64,000 nucleotides of DNA from Turritopsis dohrnii (lineage: Eukaryota; Cnidaria; Hydrozoa; Anthoathecata; Oceaniidae). The notes under the pieces were generated by a model. The model made no database searches and had not been told where the DNA came from. It was given only the letters and a program-made list of their open reading frames with translations. Positions 1-11,396 of the stretch are shown one piece after another. Made by a program: the position numbers and the translations under genes. Position 1 is the first letter of the stretch. Each line of letters opens with the position of its first letter. The stretch spans positions 124,001-188,000 of the forward strand of contig BQMF02000145.1 of assembly GCA_027922465.2 (NCBI GenBank), given 5' to 3'.

Positions 1-700
1 CGATGTATGAAGCATGTCTTTTGCTCGTACATATCACCGCATAAATCTAAACTTTTGGTAACCATGATAACCAGCACTGTTGGCGAGATTTGTTGTGGCT
101 TTTTTGTTGTTGTTTCCAGTATTATAATCCATACCACCGCAACTAACCTTAATGACCGATTTTCGCTAATAGAAATTAACTTAAAAGTCTATCAGCGGAA
201 ATCATCTCGTCAAAAATAGCTACTAACTATAACAGCCTGTATTGCAGTTAAATTGCAGTGATTTTCGTTCCAACAAATATTATTACGATTTCGAGTATAC
301 AAAAGAAACACAGCAGAAATCTCTTAAGCTTTATTCCACAAATAACTTCCACAACACCACAGTAGAATGCAATTATTTCAAGAATTCTAAAAATTTATTA
401 TGTTTCAGTTTGTGTTTGTGATTAGGATGGATGTTCACATTAAAGAAATTGAATAATGAAATAATGATATTAATAAGCAAGGCAAGCAGCATTACATGTA
501 TAAGCTGTGGATGAGAATGAGAAAAAAAGGAAGAACATATTCTTATTCTAAAAATACTGTTAGTGGGAGGAATAGAAAAAATTGGTACTTCATATTTTGT
601 AAGATATTGATGATTAACCGTGTCAGAAAACTTTTGATTATTAAAGATGTTTTCTTTTTCGGAAAAAAAATGTTGGTTAAAAGGAAACTGTGCGTTTTGT
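1..700. other. Non-coding AT-rich stretch
   Basis: I see no credible gene. The open frames here are short, rich in Phe/Ile/Asn/Lys, and match no motif I recognise. The stretch was also checked for tRNA arms, inverted repeats and tandem repeats, and none stood out. Confidence 0.5.
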
Positions 701-711
701 TTCATATGCAG

Positions 712-776
712 CGATTCTGTAGTGGTTAGTACCTTTGAGTGCGACCGCTGTGACCAGGGTTTGAGTTGAGTCATAT
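712..776 (+). repeat. tRNA-derived SINE-like head (degenerate)
   Basis: The stretch contains GTAGTGGTTAGTACC, which resembles a pol III A box, and about 35 bases later GGGTTTGAGTTGAG, which resembles a B box with substitutions. Spacing and order fit the head of a tRNA-derived SINE. No cloverleaf with intact arms and no clear tail could be made out, so this is not a functional tRNA gene. Confidence 0.35.
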
Positions 777-779
777 TGT

Positions 780-1860
780 GTCTCGATACTCCACTCCGAT
801 GCGTTATAAGAACAGTGTATCAGCCGATTAGGAGCCATCCACTGACTGCACAATGGCCTTTGAAAAAGTTAGAGCAGTGCTATACGTACCTCTGACGATA
901 AGCAGAATAGCCAACCATTACAAATGGAAGCCCAAATGACTAAAAAGTCCCAGTTACTTATTCACTGGATGTTACTTACTTAAAAATTATTGTCATGTGA
1001 TTCCTACATTGGTCAAAATTCATCACGTGAAAACTCGTTTATTCTTTTATCACTGCCGATTTTTAAAAGCAAGGTTGGAAAACCAAACCATAGATATCTC
1101 ACTGACATATGACCAAAATATAGGGCCCTTCCCCAGTGGGTTGCTTTTAAGCTTGTTACGCAATTATAAATGAAAGGTGGTTTCCTAAGAGTATATTTGT
1201 TTTCCTAGTTCCTTTTAACTTTTGAATTTGATGTCATAATAGTTGCCTACGTTTTTAAGAAGTTGGCATACATGGAGATTACATCCTCAATTATGAGATT
1301 AAGAGATTAAGGGCATCGATAAAACCGCAGATAATAATTCTAAAAATCTTTTATTTTCAACCTCTGCAATTTACAAGGTTTCGTAAGATAAATTGCTTTC
1401 ACGAATGTTTTTTCCGAATAAATGTTTCAGGATGATTGAAGCATTTGTAACCAAGAAGAAGACATATGAATTCTTTTACAAGTTATTGGGACGTTATTGA
1501 GACTCCATAGTAACTTGTGTTGAGGTTTCTATTAGGTTTTCATAAAGTATAGCTAGTAAAAATTCATAATTTGATGCATTTGATAAATATTTTGTCTCAC
1601 CTAAAAATAGGATCTGTTACTTATGAATTTAGGCTGTTTTACGGCAAAATGTAAACAGTGTTTAACCATCTATATGCTTTGCCATTCTTCTCGCCATCCC
1701 TAGCCCAAATAAGAATTATATGTTAAATGGAAGGATCAAACTGAATTGATAGATGACATAACACTTTTATCTTTCAGTAACTTCTCTTTTTTGCGTTCAT
1801 TTCAATTTCAAACTGATGAATTAAATATTCATGAATTTTTGTGATTTCATCAGTTAAGTA
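780..1860. other. Non-coding; 3' part is ETS upstream duplicate
   Basis: No gene is visible. From about 1210 onward the sequence is recognisably related to 29610-29830, for example the shared AATTATGAGATTAAG and AAATTGCTTTCACG blocks. This upstream DNA was therefore copied with the ETS gene. The alignment is broken by indels. Confidence 0.5.
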
Positions 1861-1871
1861 CCGTATCTGCT

Positions 1872-2235
1872 CTAATAAATGCCGCCCTCTGATAAACGGC
1901 GTCCTTTATTAAACACCGCACTTATATCGGAACATTTGTAACAAACGCCACAGTCTAATAAAAGTGTTTATTAGAACACAGGCTAAACTAAAATTAGCTT
2001 AATAGTTTTATTTGTTTTCTATCAACAAATTCTTCCTCGTTTGCATGGTAGTTGCTATAAAATAGAAGATATTTTCTCTTCTCATTTCTTATCATATCAT
2101 TTTTGTGAACATATCTTTTATGTAAAGCATTTTCAAACAATCTTTTGTAACGTTTTTTAGGATAAGAAAACATTGTTGTTTAAGTTTAAGCCTAAAAGCC
2201 ACCCTCTAATGAACACCGCCCTCTATTAAACACCG
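1872..2235. repeat. Inserted repeat with CACCGCC/CCTCTAATAAA motifs
   Basis: Short, diverged repeats of the form AATGCCGCCCTCTAATAA and ATTAAACACCGC occur at both edges (about 1875-1980 and 2200-2235). The segment is absent from the corresponding upstream region of the second ETS copy (29830-30000), so it looks like an insertion after the duplication. No coding capacity and no precise termini were found. Confidence 0.4.
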
Positions 2236-2709
2236 CATCCAAAGGTTGGATTGAAAATCATGAAAAATTTGTAGCTTTGTGTACAAAATAAAAATTGGTA
2301 CCTTTGCTATTAATTCCCAAATCAACACCTTGCCTTTTTTTGGAGAGGAAATGAATATATTTAAAGATAATTGCAAAATGATGAAAATGCAACCATAGTA
2401 ATATGATTCACTTCCATCAAATTGAAATAGAATTTATTCGAAGAAACGCGTATATAATTGTTATGCCATATGAGGCTTTGTTAGTCATGCTCATTTTGAC
2501 TTGGCAGGACTTCCATGATAACTTGTACATATGTATATATTATACAACTGAGGAACTATCCTGTGTAAATATTTGTTAATAATAATAATAAAGAAACAGA
2601 AAGGATTCCTAGAACTACGAAAGTGTTTATTATTAAAAATTAATTTCCACCCACCATAGTACATCTTTAGGAAGTTTTTTTGCGAGCATTGCAAAAAGGT
2701 TATTCTCCT

Positions 2710-2756
2710 GATCAATTAAAACTTGTGTTTTCCCCAATCGGTTTTATGTATAAATA
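2710..2756 (+). promoter_or_regulatory. Core promoter of ETS gene copy 1
   Basis: TATAAATA lies at 2749-2756, about 80 bases before the ATG at 2837. A 27-base block just upstream (2710-2736, beginning GATCAATTAAAACTTG and ending TTTTCCCCA) is identical in the second gene copy at 30191-30217. It is the best-conserved non-coding sequence around the two genes, so it is probably a regulatory element; the binding factor is not identified. Confidence 0.6.
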
Positions 2757-2836
2757 CCCTATAAGTCTCACAAATATTAATAGCAATATAAATTGAGTTT
2801 GGAGAAATAGCTCGACCATAGAGTAAATCACAAAAA

Positions 2837-5800
2837 ATGATTCACTCCACCAACGACGATATCTCGACTAACTGTAAGTTTAAAGAATGAATATTTAATT
2901 ATGTATACTGTTGTGCGCAGTTATGTAATTTTTGCGCAGATATGTAATTTCTGCGTAGATATGTAATTATTTTGCGCAGTTATGTAATTTCTGCGCAGTT
3001 ATGTAATTATTTTGCGCAGATATGTAATTTTTGAGCTGCGCAGTTATGTAATCGAGTGCTGCGCAGATATGTAAAATGCGGACTTTTTTATGGTTAAATA
3101 TTCGTTTGATAAGAACTCAGTTTTGAAGGTTTTGATTTCAAATTTGAGGACCATCTTTCCAGAATTTGTGTCAAAAGGGGATTTTAGGCCCAATTTGGTC
3201 CAAATTTACAGAATGATCAGTTTCTTTTGAAAATTTACACGAAGGATAATTCGAAGATTCTGATTTCAGAGATTAGGGCAATTTTTCAAAAGTTTGGGTA
3301 AAAAGGGGATTTTAGGCCCAATTTGGTCCAAATTTACAGAATTTGCACCTTTTTTCTGTGTCCCATTTTGATAAAAACTGTTTACGGAGAAGTTGCAGAG
3401 ATGTGGGGGTTCCTCTAAAAGAAAAACTTAATTAAGGTGATTCGCACTGAGTGAGACAGATCTCTTATTTTTCTTTCATTTTTTCATTTTTTTCATTTAT
3501 GAATATGGATAGAGAACTCAAGTACCCTAAAAAAATCTGGAAAACCCTAACACTTTTATGAACCAACAAAACCAACAAAGAAAAACATAACATTCTAGAT
3601 CAAAATCGACGATTGATGTGCTCCTAATTATAGCTAAACAATTTAGCTTTTTTTGACGTGCTGTCGTGAAATACTCGAGCCACGGATCTTTGGGATCGTA
3701 TTCTCTTTCGAGAAGAAGAACTGTCAAATGAGTGAGCGGGAGGACAATTGAACAAAAGCTGATAAATTAATACTGTAGACAACTTTATCTTACATCACCG
3801 AAGGGCATAAATACAAATTTCAATCTCTACAAAATCCTACGATCTTCGTATCCTACGCCCTTGCTCAGACGATATGAAAATTACACTTCAAATTGACAGG
3901 TCGGAGAAATAGGTTCATTTCTTATAAAGAAATTTTTTATAAAAACATAAACAAACTCATCTTCTGCGCATTCCCAACTTACTTTATGATATGCTAGGTC
4001 CGGATAGTGATAATGTAAAAAATTTTAAAGCTTTGTTTCTTATAAATAAAGTTCTTATAAAACATGAATACGTTTATTTTCCGCCAAATTACCTTTATGA
4101 AAGTAATCAAAATTCTTAAAAAGAGTTTTTTTTATCGTAAAATTCTTAATCTTTTCACAAAATATAGATTATCATGTCATTCATAAAAGATTTTATGATA
4201 TATCGCAAAAGCAGTGGTAGTTGAGTGAAAAAAATCTAGAAAAAATACTTGTATTAAAAAGTCCGCATTTTACATATCTGCGCAGCACTCGATTACATAA
4301 CTGCGCAGCTCAAAAATTACATATCTGCGCAAAATAATTACATAACTACGCAAAATAATTACATATCTGCGCAAAAATTACATAACTGCGCACAACATAT
4401 GCTTTGAAGGAATGAAACACGCACCAGGGTGTGGTTTGCTTCTTAGGTAGCGGCATTTGACTATTATTTTCACCTTCGTCGTTATCATTATCATCATCAG
4501 CATTCACATTTGCAATCTTTCTTTCAAAGTTTTCATATCATGTGGTAATTAGCGAATTACGAAAACATGTCAATCAACATTTTAATCTTGCTATAATATC
4601 AATGTATTCATCAAATTATATTTTTTACTAGCAATTGGCAAACACCATGGGAAAAGCTTTAAGTCATTCCCTCGATATTCCTTGTGGTACTTCTTGCTGG
4701 ACTTGCTTGAAACGAATGATTCTGGTCACCTCATCAGGTGGACTAATAAGGAGAATTTGGAATTTCATTTGGTCAACCCAAAAGAGTTGTCCGATCTGTG
4801 GGGTCAACTCAACGGAAAGGGCAACATGACCTATGCGAAATTATCACGAGCTCTAAGATATTACTACGGCAAAGGAGTCCTGGAGAAGGTAAGCAACATT
4901 TCAGAAGATGGAGGACGTCAGATTATTGTTTATTTTTAAGTTTAAGAGTCAGGTATTTAAAAGTTAAGTTGCTGCACGAATCTATCGAAAGATTTGTATT
5001 TACTGTAGACTATTTACTTACTATGCAAACTAATTGAATTTGTTATGCTAAACCTTGAATAAGTGGAGTTTAAGTACATTGAGTTTCATGAATTTAGACG
5101 GCTGGCAGTAAGTTTTTAGTACATTACGATATTTCGTGTTTAACAAGTAGTCATCAAGGGTGGTAATGTTTGTAGTTGTTTTAATAACTTTTGGGGGATA
5201 AATTAGACGATAACTATGCCTAACGAACATTTCTCCAATAACGCATACTTGTAAAACCACCGGAAGGTATATTTATATACAGACGATTATGCTGTCTCAG
5301 TCTGTTTGGTCATTCATTCTATCGAGACGAGACGGTGGGTTGACAATGAGTATTTGAGTATGTTCTGACAAAAGTGTTAAAATCAGGAGTAGGAATAGCA
5401 ATCGTCCAGTCTGATAAGCCCGGTGGCTTAATCTGTTCTTTTGCTAGAAAATCATGGGAGTTTGAAACATTTTCATGGTCTAAGGAAGGAATTCTGAAGG
5501 AGTTTTCATTTCAATTCGTTTTTATATGTTTTTTGGAAGTTTGTTTTTTGGGGATTGTTCATGGATTTTTTTACAACAATATCGTGTTCCAGGTGTTTAT
5601 TAATTCAGCCCTATTTTTTTGAACGTACAACTGGGCGAACATATTTTCATTATGAATTTCAGATTAATGAGTTTGGATCTATTTGTTTCATATATATTGT
5701 GAGTTAATTGTGAAATGCTGCCATGATGTGGCTCCAACTTAAAAACTATGCAAAATAGGATTTAGTTTTTACCAAATAGAGACTGTTCATATATGAGCTG

Positions 5801-6844
5801 TCATATGGATTTTTCAGCAAGGCTTTTCCGCAGGCTCAGGTTTATCCTCATGTGACACTGTTTATTGATAAAAAATCAGACTATTTTGTTGGGATCGAAG
5901 TAAGATCTGGGTTAGCCAGGCCAGCTCATTTTGATATTACAGGTTGTTGATTTTTAAGAGGATTTGCCAAGAGAGCCAAGTTTTCCGTTTTTCCTAGTGA
6001 ACACCTCCACACATGATAAGCCTCAGAATCTAAGAAATACATTTGATCACTGTTAACCAACAATTGATAACTGGAAGAAACCTTGTTATTGGTCAGTTTT
6101 AAGAATACTTTTCTCCTCATACCCCGGTTTTGTTTTGTTCTGAATTGATGTTTTCGAATTTTTCTTCAGGTACTGAACAAACATTTCCACTATCGCTTCA
6201 TTAAATCAGCAAGAACAAAGTTTGCGATGGAGAAGAAATTTGAAACAAAATGCCAGAAATCAAAAAAATCAGACTGTCCATTAGTTGAAGAAAGTGGAAA
6301 CGTGAAAAGTAGCGTTCCTGCTTCGGAACTATTCGCCGGTTGGATCAAGGAGATACAATGTAGCAGACCTACTGTTAACTGTGCTGATTCTTGTAGACAT
6401 CAGAATGACGAAGGTTTACGTATTCTTAACAACAACACCACAACGAGTTTTCATGCAAATCATCGCTTTGAGAACCAAGCTGCAAATAATGCGTTGCTCA
6501 CGCCAGTAGCAGTAAATAACGGAATGCTCCAGTCACTATATAGTGATGAAAACTTTTTTCAATTTGAAGATGGTATTGCGAATTCCCAGACAACATCTTT
6601 GCTTGAACAGACTGTTCCAATAATTGATGACCTTCCAGAAATCCCTAATCTAAATGAATTTGTCTCCATTCAAGAAATTAGTAAGTATATGATGGAAAAT
6701 CCCCAATTTTGTAAGGCCAAACACCCAGAAGCATCAGAAATATTTCAAAGTTATCTATCTGACGAAGAGAACTTAGAACATAGTAGCACCTATTTCACTG
6801 AAGAGCAACAGGATTTACTTGACTTACTAATGAAATTCTTTTAA
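2837..6844 (+). CDS. ETS-domain transcription factor, copy 1 (3 exons)
   Basis: Exons 2837-2873, 4632-4888 and 6170-6844 join in phase (GTAAGT/TAG, GTAAGC/CAG) into a 322-residue protein. Residues about 13-110 form an ETS DNA-binding domain: SLWYFLLDLLE, a conserved Trp, DLWGQ, then the recognition-helix signature KLSRALRYYYGKG with the two arginines that contact GGA in this family. The domain continues across intron 2 as FHYRFIKS. ETS proteins are nuclear transcription factors. The domain sits almost at the N-terminus. The C-terminal 200 residues match no domain I know, but an acidic stretch (TVPIIDDLPEIPNLNEF) is kept in the paralogue and may be an activation segment (inference). I cannot assign a subfamily such as ELK, ELF or SPI. 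Intron 1 holds a 1.5-kb foldback element. Confidence 0.85.
2909..4397. mobile_element. Foldback element with tandem-repeat termini
   Basis: The left terminus (2909-3089) and right terminus (about 4256-4397) are inverted copies of each other. Both are built from a 16-17-base unit, GCGCAGTTATGTAATT or GCGCAGATATGTAATT, in tandem, ending in TGCGGACTTTTT. Outer ends are TGTTGTGCGC/GCGCACAACA. The interior has a direct repeat (GGGGATTTTAGGCCCAATTT at about 3178 and 3305) and no transposase. The element is absent from intron 1 of the paralogue, which is only about 320 bases. No exact target duplication was established. Confidence 0.75.
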
Positions 6845-9800
6845 TGTGACATTATTTTTGTGGACTTGTAATTGTTTTGTTTTTTACCCGCGACGTCAAT
6901 TTATAACTACACCGTATTTGCAGTTATTTTAGGACATTTTCCAATTTTCTGTAAATCCGTCCCTTGAAAAATTGCGGCAATTTTAAATCAAAAGTTTCAA
7001 ATAACAGTTGATTATCTGTCAATATGCCTATTACACTGTGTATCTATGCATCTGTGCATCTTGATATTAGAAGACCATCGGAAACTGCCCAAGGTACCAT
7101 ACTGTTTGTCTTCTTAGAACTGGGAACAACAAAAGTTATGAACATACTGCTAAAAGTTGTTTCTGATAGCGCCAAAGGAACCTGAGATCAATCGATTAAA
7201 GTTCGAGCAGTTGCTTGATGGGCTCAACTGTGGTAATGCATTGATTCAGAGAATGGTTTCTTGAAAATCTTATAATAATCTTATACTAACATCAAAAATG
7301 AAATATTTTTAATAACCCCAGGATTTCGTGCTAAACGTTACATTTCAAACTCATTAGTCCATCCACATTATTATTTCGTTCTTGGTAATTCTTAAAGATT
7401 CAAAATTCCTGAAGTTAAAAATGCAGCGGAACACTTAGAATTCATCACATAAGAATGGAATTGAAAAAAAAAAAAAGTATCTTATCGGAAAAAAATTTGT
7501 ACCGACCAACACCTTATAAAAAAATAGCGAGTGTGAGTCAAACTTTTGTTTAAGACAGTGACAAATTTTGTTGAATTTTACGGTCAAAATCTTCTTAATC
7601 GGGGTCATATTTTTCGTTAGGCCATGCGGTTTTTTACGACTATTATATAGTAGCACGTGGTGTGACGTCAATTTTTTTGTTTTATCGCCACAGGGGAACT
7701 ATTGTTTCCAATTCGGTGATTTAATTTTCGTCACGGGATTTGCACACTGGAAAGGCGAATATGCCACATTCTTTTCGAAGTTAAACTCGGTAAAAATTTT
7801 TACCCGGGTTACTAGTAATAATATAAAAAGAAACATTTCGACCATTTCAAAAATTTTCTGTTTTATATCTCTTTTACCTATTGACGTTAAATCAGATGTC
7901 AACTGACAAAAAATCAGTAGAGGCTTTTTTAGTCCAATCTTCCCCCCTTCTTCTTCTTGTAGAATTCAAATCAGAAACCAAGCTTTATCTGGACTTTTAG
8001 TGCACTGTTGGTTTGGGCGGATTAATTTTGGGGCATCATCCAAAGCAGGCAAGGCCCCTCAATACCTGATGTCAAGGCCCAATGGATTGGGCATAGAGAA
8101 AAATTCTTGCAAATCATAAAATGGAAGTTTTTTCTAAGATTTTCTTACAATAAATCATAAACCTAAGTAGGGTTACATTTACACGTACATTATTCGAAGC
8201 CGCTACCTAGAAAAATCTTTGGCTATGTTCACACTCACACCGGTTCAATTACGTCCAAAGTAAGTCCGCCTTACAGACTTACAATCAAAGCACTTTCCCA
8301 TTTGTTTTCTTAATATGAAATCGAGTAAATAACCAAAAAACAAGCAATACCGAAATTTCGAAAAAAAGTCGAAATTTTTCGTTGGCTTAAATTATTCGTA
8401 AGGAGCCACTTACTATTAAATTGACTAAAACCGCAAGTTTCTTTTTAAATTTATTTATTTAAAACAAAGCTTTTCGTGTCTTCCGACACATCTTCAGGTT
8501 TAAATTATTCGTCAGACGAAAATGATGAAAATTCGGCAAAGATTTGGTCCGACGGAAATTTGTACCGACAAAGTTTTTACCGATAAGATCTCAAAACCGT
8601 CCGTATAAGAAAAAGAACAAGATGCCCTACCGGGCAGAAGGATTTCTGCAAGCTTTGCTGCTGAAAATGCCACAAAAATGCAACAGTAGCACACTAGTCC
8701 TGCAAAACTAAGACAGTTACATCATTCAGCTCGAGAAGCATCAGCATTAAATAAACAAAAATATTGATGCGACTGACAATGTTCGTCAAGAAAGTCAGCC
8801 TACCATAACATAAACAAGAGCCATATGGCACAAAACGGTAGCAGCATTTCAACTCGCAATGTACAAAACGAAATAGATTCTAAAATAATAAGTCTGAAAA
8901 CCCCATGAAGCTTTGTCGACCTTGTTTATCTCCTAGGCTTAAATGAATGGCAATTTTCATTTGAAAAAGTGTAAACAGGGCTTAACAAAAACCACCAGAA
9001 AACTATTTGATACAAACAAAAGAAATATGCACAATACATGAAACTATGTTGTTTTTTTTTATATCAGAGTTTTTTTATAAAAAGAAAACTATGTAAGACC
9101 GAGAAGAAAAAAAAAACAAACGTCTTCTGAAAATATAAGAAACAAAGTAAAACCGTTTCAAACTTTAATCCAAGACATTTTTGTAGACAAGAAAACAAAA
9201 TACACACGTACAAAATACACACGTACAAAATATAAAAAAAATGTAAAATGCTTTTAAAAAGTTTAAGTTCGATGAATTTCGATGAATCTTTGTAACTGCA
9301 AGAAGAAAAGAGCTTCGAACTTCGAAGCACAAGACGTTCCAAAAACAAAGCTTAAGTTTATTTTAACCGTGTTTCAAATTAGGTACAACTAAAGTTCCCC
9401 ACCGTGTTTTTAATAGGAAAATGTTTATTTAATGGCGAATCTATGGTAAAATCTAAAAAGAACGTATAAAAAATGTTTTGATAGTTATAAAAATTATTAG
9501 CCTCCGTTCTTTAGTTGCAATTTACGCACTTTCGGAAGCGACATTGGTAGGCTGCACAGGCTAAACTGCCATTTCGGTCGGTAGTAGTAGGAGGAGGAGT
9601 AGTCCAAGGGTGTTTTAATACGGTATTCGCTTCGCTGCTACCGTAAAAAGGGGCTTTTCTTTATGCTATCGCGGAGATCATTTATGAAGATCTGTTTTTT
9701 TGTACGAATAAGCTGAATGATTGTTACTGGATATTTGCCACCCACGTACTCCAAAAAAGTGCATCGACACAATACGAAACTTTAATTTAACCACATTAAA

Positions 9801-11396
9801 TATAACGAATCCTATAAAAAGATTGTGTATACTGGCGGTAACCAACATATCGTTTGGGCAGCACAAACTAATATATAAAGTTTCTATATTGATCTCCTCA
9901 GAATGAAAAATATAAATATCACAATAATAATTACTTAGAAATTAAAGCTCATATCTAATCTAAAAGTTAAAAAAAATACAACATACGTCAGGAGAAAAGA
10001 GATAAGCTGATATAGCCAGAATACATCAGTGCATATGTTGGTGATGTTGGGGAGGAGCTGAAAGGAAGCTAAGCTGAGCTTTAAAAATCCAAAAGCTTCT
10101 AAAAATTGACTTCAAACATGCATACACATACAAAATACACGAAGGTCTTTCATATTTAAAAAGGCTTGGAGCAAAAATAAAACAAGAAATACCTTTTCTT
10201 CCACACACCATGTATTGGCACTGTTTTCATATTTTAAACTTCAAGAAAACTTCTTTCAAAAAACAGAATAACCACACTGTAATTTAATTTTGTGAACATG
10301 ATAAGTTCCCAACAGTAATGCAATTCTTTATATAAAATTATAAGCTGTATTAACTTCTTTTAAAGCCATATTTCCATCAAAGAAACTTTTAGCAAACTAC
10401 ACACGTTCTTTCGCTGCCATTTTTAAAACGTTTTGTGGACGATCACATGGCATGGCGAAAATCAGCCAATAAACTATCGCTATTTAAGTGGAGGTGGCTA
10501 AATTAGCACCCTTTCGTAGAAATCGGGCATTATGCACCAATCACGATTGAGACGGCTTTTTTATGAACCAATGAAATTTAAGAAACAAAAATGCGTAGGT
10601 TTGGACAGTAAGATGAAAAAACAGAAAAACACGGACGATCGTAAAGTATTTCTTGCTTACGCAGAAATCCAAAAAAACAGCAAAGTCAAGTAAATTTTAG
10701 TGAAAACTTCTGTACAAAACAGACCATTTGAAACATAATCAATACGAATGACTCCTTCTGAAAAAAACCAATGCCGAAAGTATTCTGTGAAGTTTTCTTA
10801 CATGACCTTTCATAAAGAAATTATATCTGAATTTGTTTTCAGCTATCACCATCTTCTGCGGTTAATTGGCAACAACGAAGATTCACAAAACCCATCAGTA
10901 TCCTTTCATTATTCCCAAACAGCTTTCGTTGTGAAAAAAACATGTTTATTTTGCTGACTGAAAATCTTATACCAGAGAAATAAACAACAACATTTCATAG
11001 GTTACATTTTCTTTTGTAAAAATCTCAAAGTTAGTAAAGTGAACAACTTGAAGCAGATCTTTCAGAAGATATTCTGCACCTACATATTTAAAATTTTCAA
11101 CATAAATGCATAAAAAAATATCCTTTAAGCTTTCTATAAAAATGTCGACTGTACAAAATTCCCAGTTTTCAGAGCACTTGATTGATGAATCCATAAAAAT
11201 GCTTTGATTCATTTGAGAAAAAGCAATTTTCCAAGAAGTAGAGGCAATTTGATAGTGGACTCGTTAATACGTTAATCATCATTAAACGAAAGTGCTTACA
11301 GTCAGTTCCCTGATCAAATAAATTCTACATAATGTAAGAGATTCACATACGTTTTGTTGATGGGTAATAAGTATGCTCGCCACAATACTAAATCCA
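6845..11396. other. Intergenic stretch, ETS copy 1 to TKFC 3' end
   Basis: The two genes converge here. The DNA is AT-rich with many short open frames lacking any motif. A segment near 8455-8505 (TTTTCGTGTCTTCCGACACA) resembles tails of dispersed cnidarian repeats. CTTATCGG...TTTGTACCGAC-like sequence occurs near 7478 and 8555. At 9203-9230 there is a short direct repeat, TACACACGTACAAAA. No gene, RNA or complete mobile element could be supported. Confidence 0.4.

Noticed and set aside
373..774. 133-codon minus-strand frame as a gene
   Set aside because: No motif, low-complexity composition, and it overlaps the SINE-like head.
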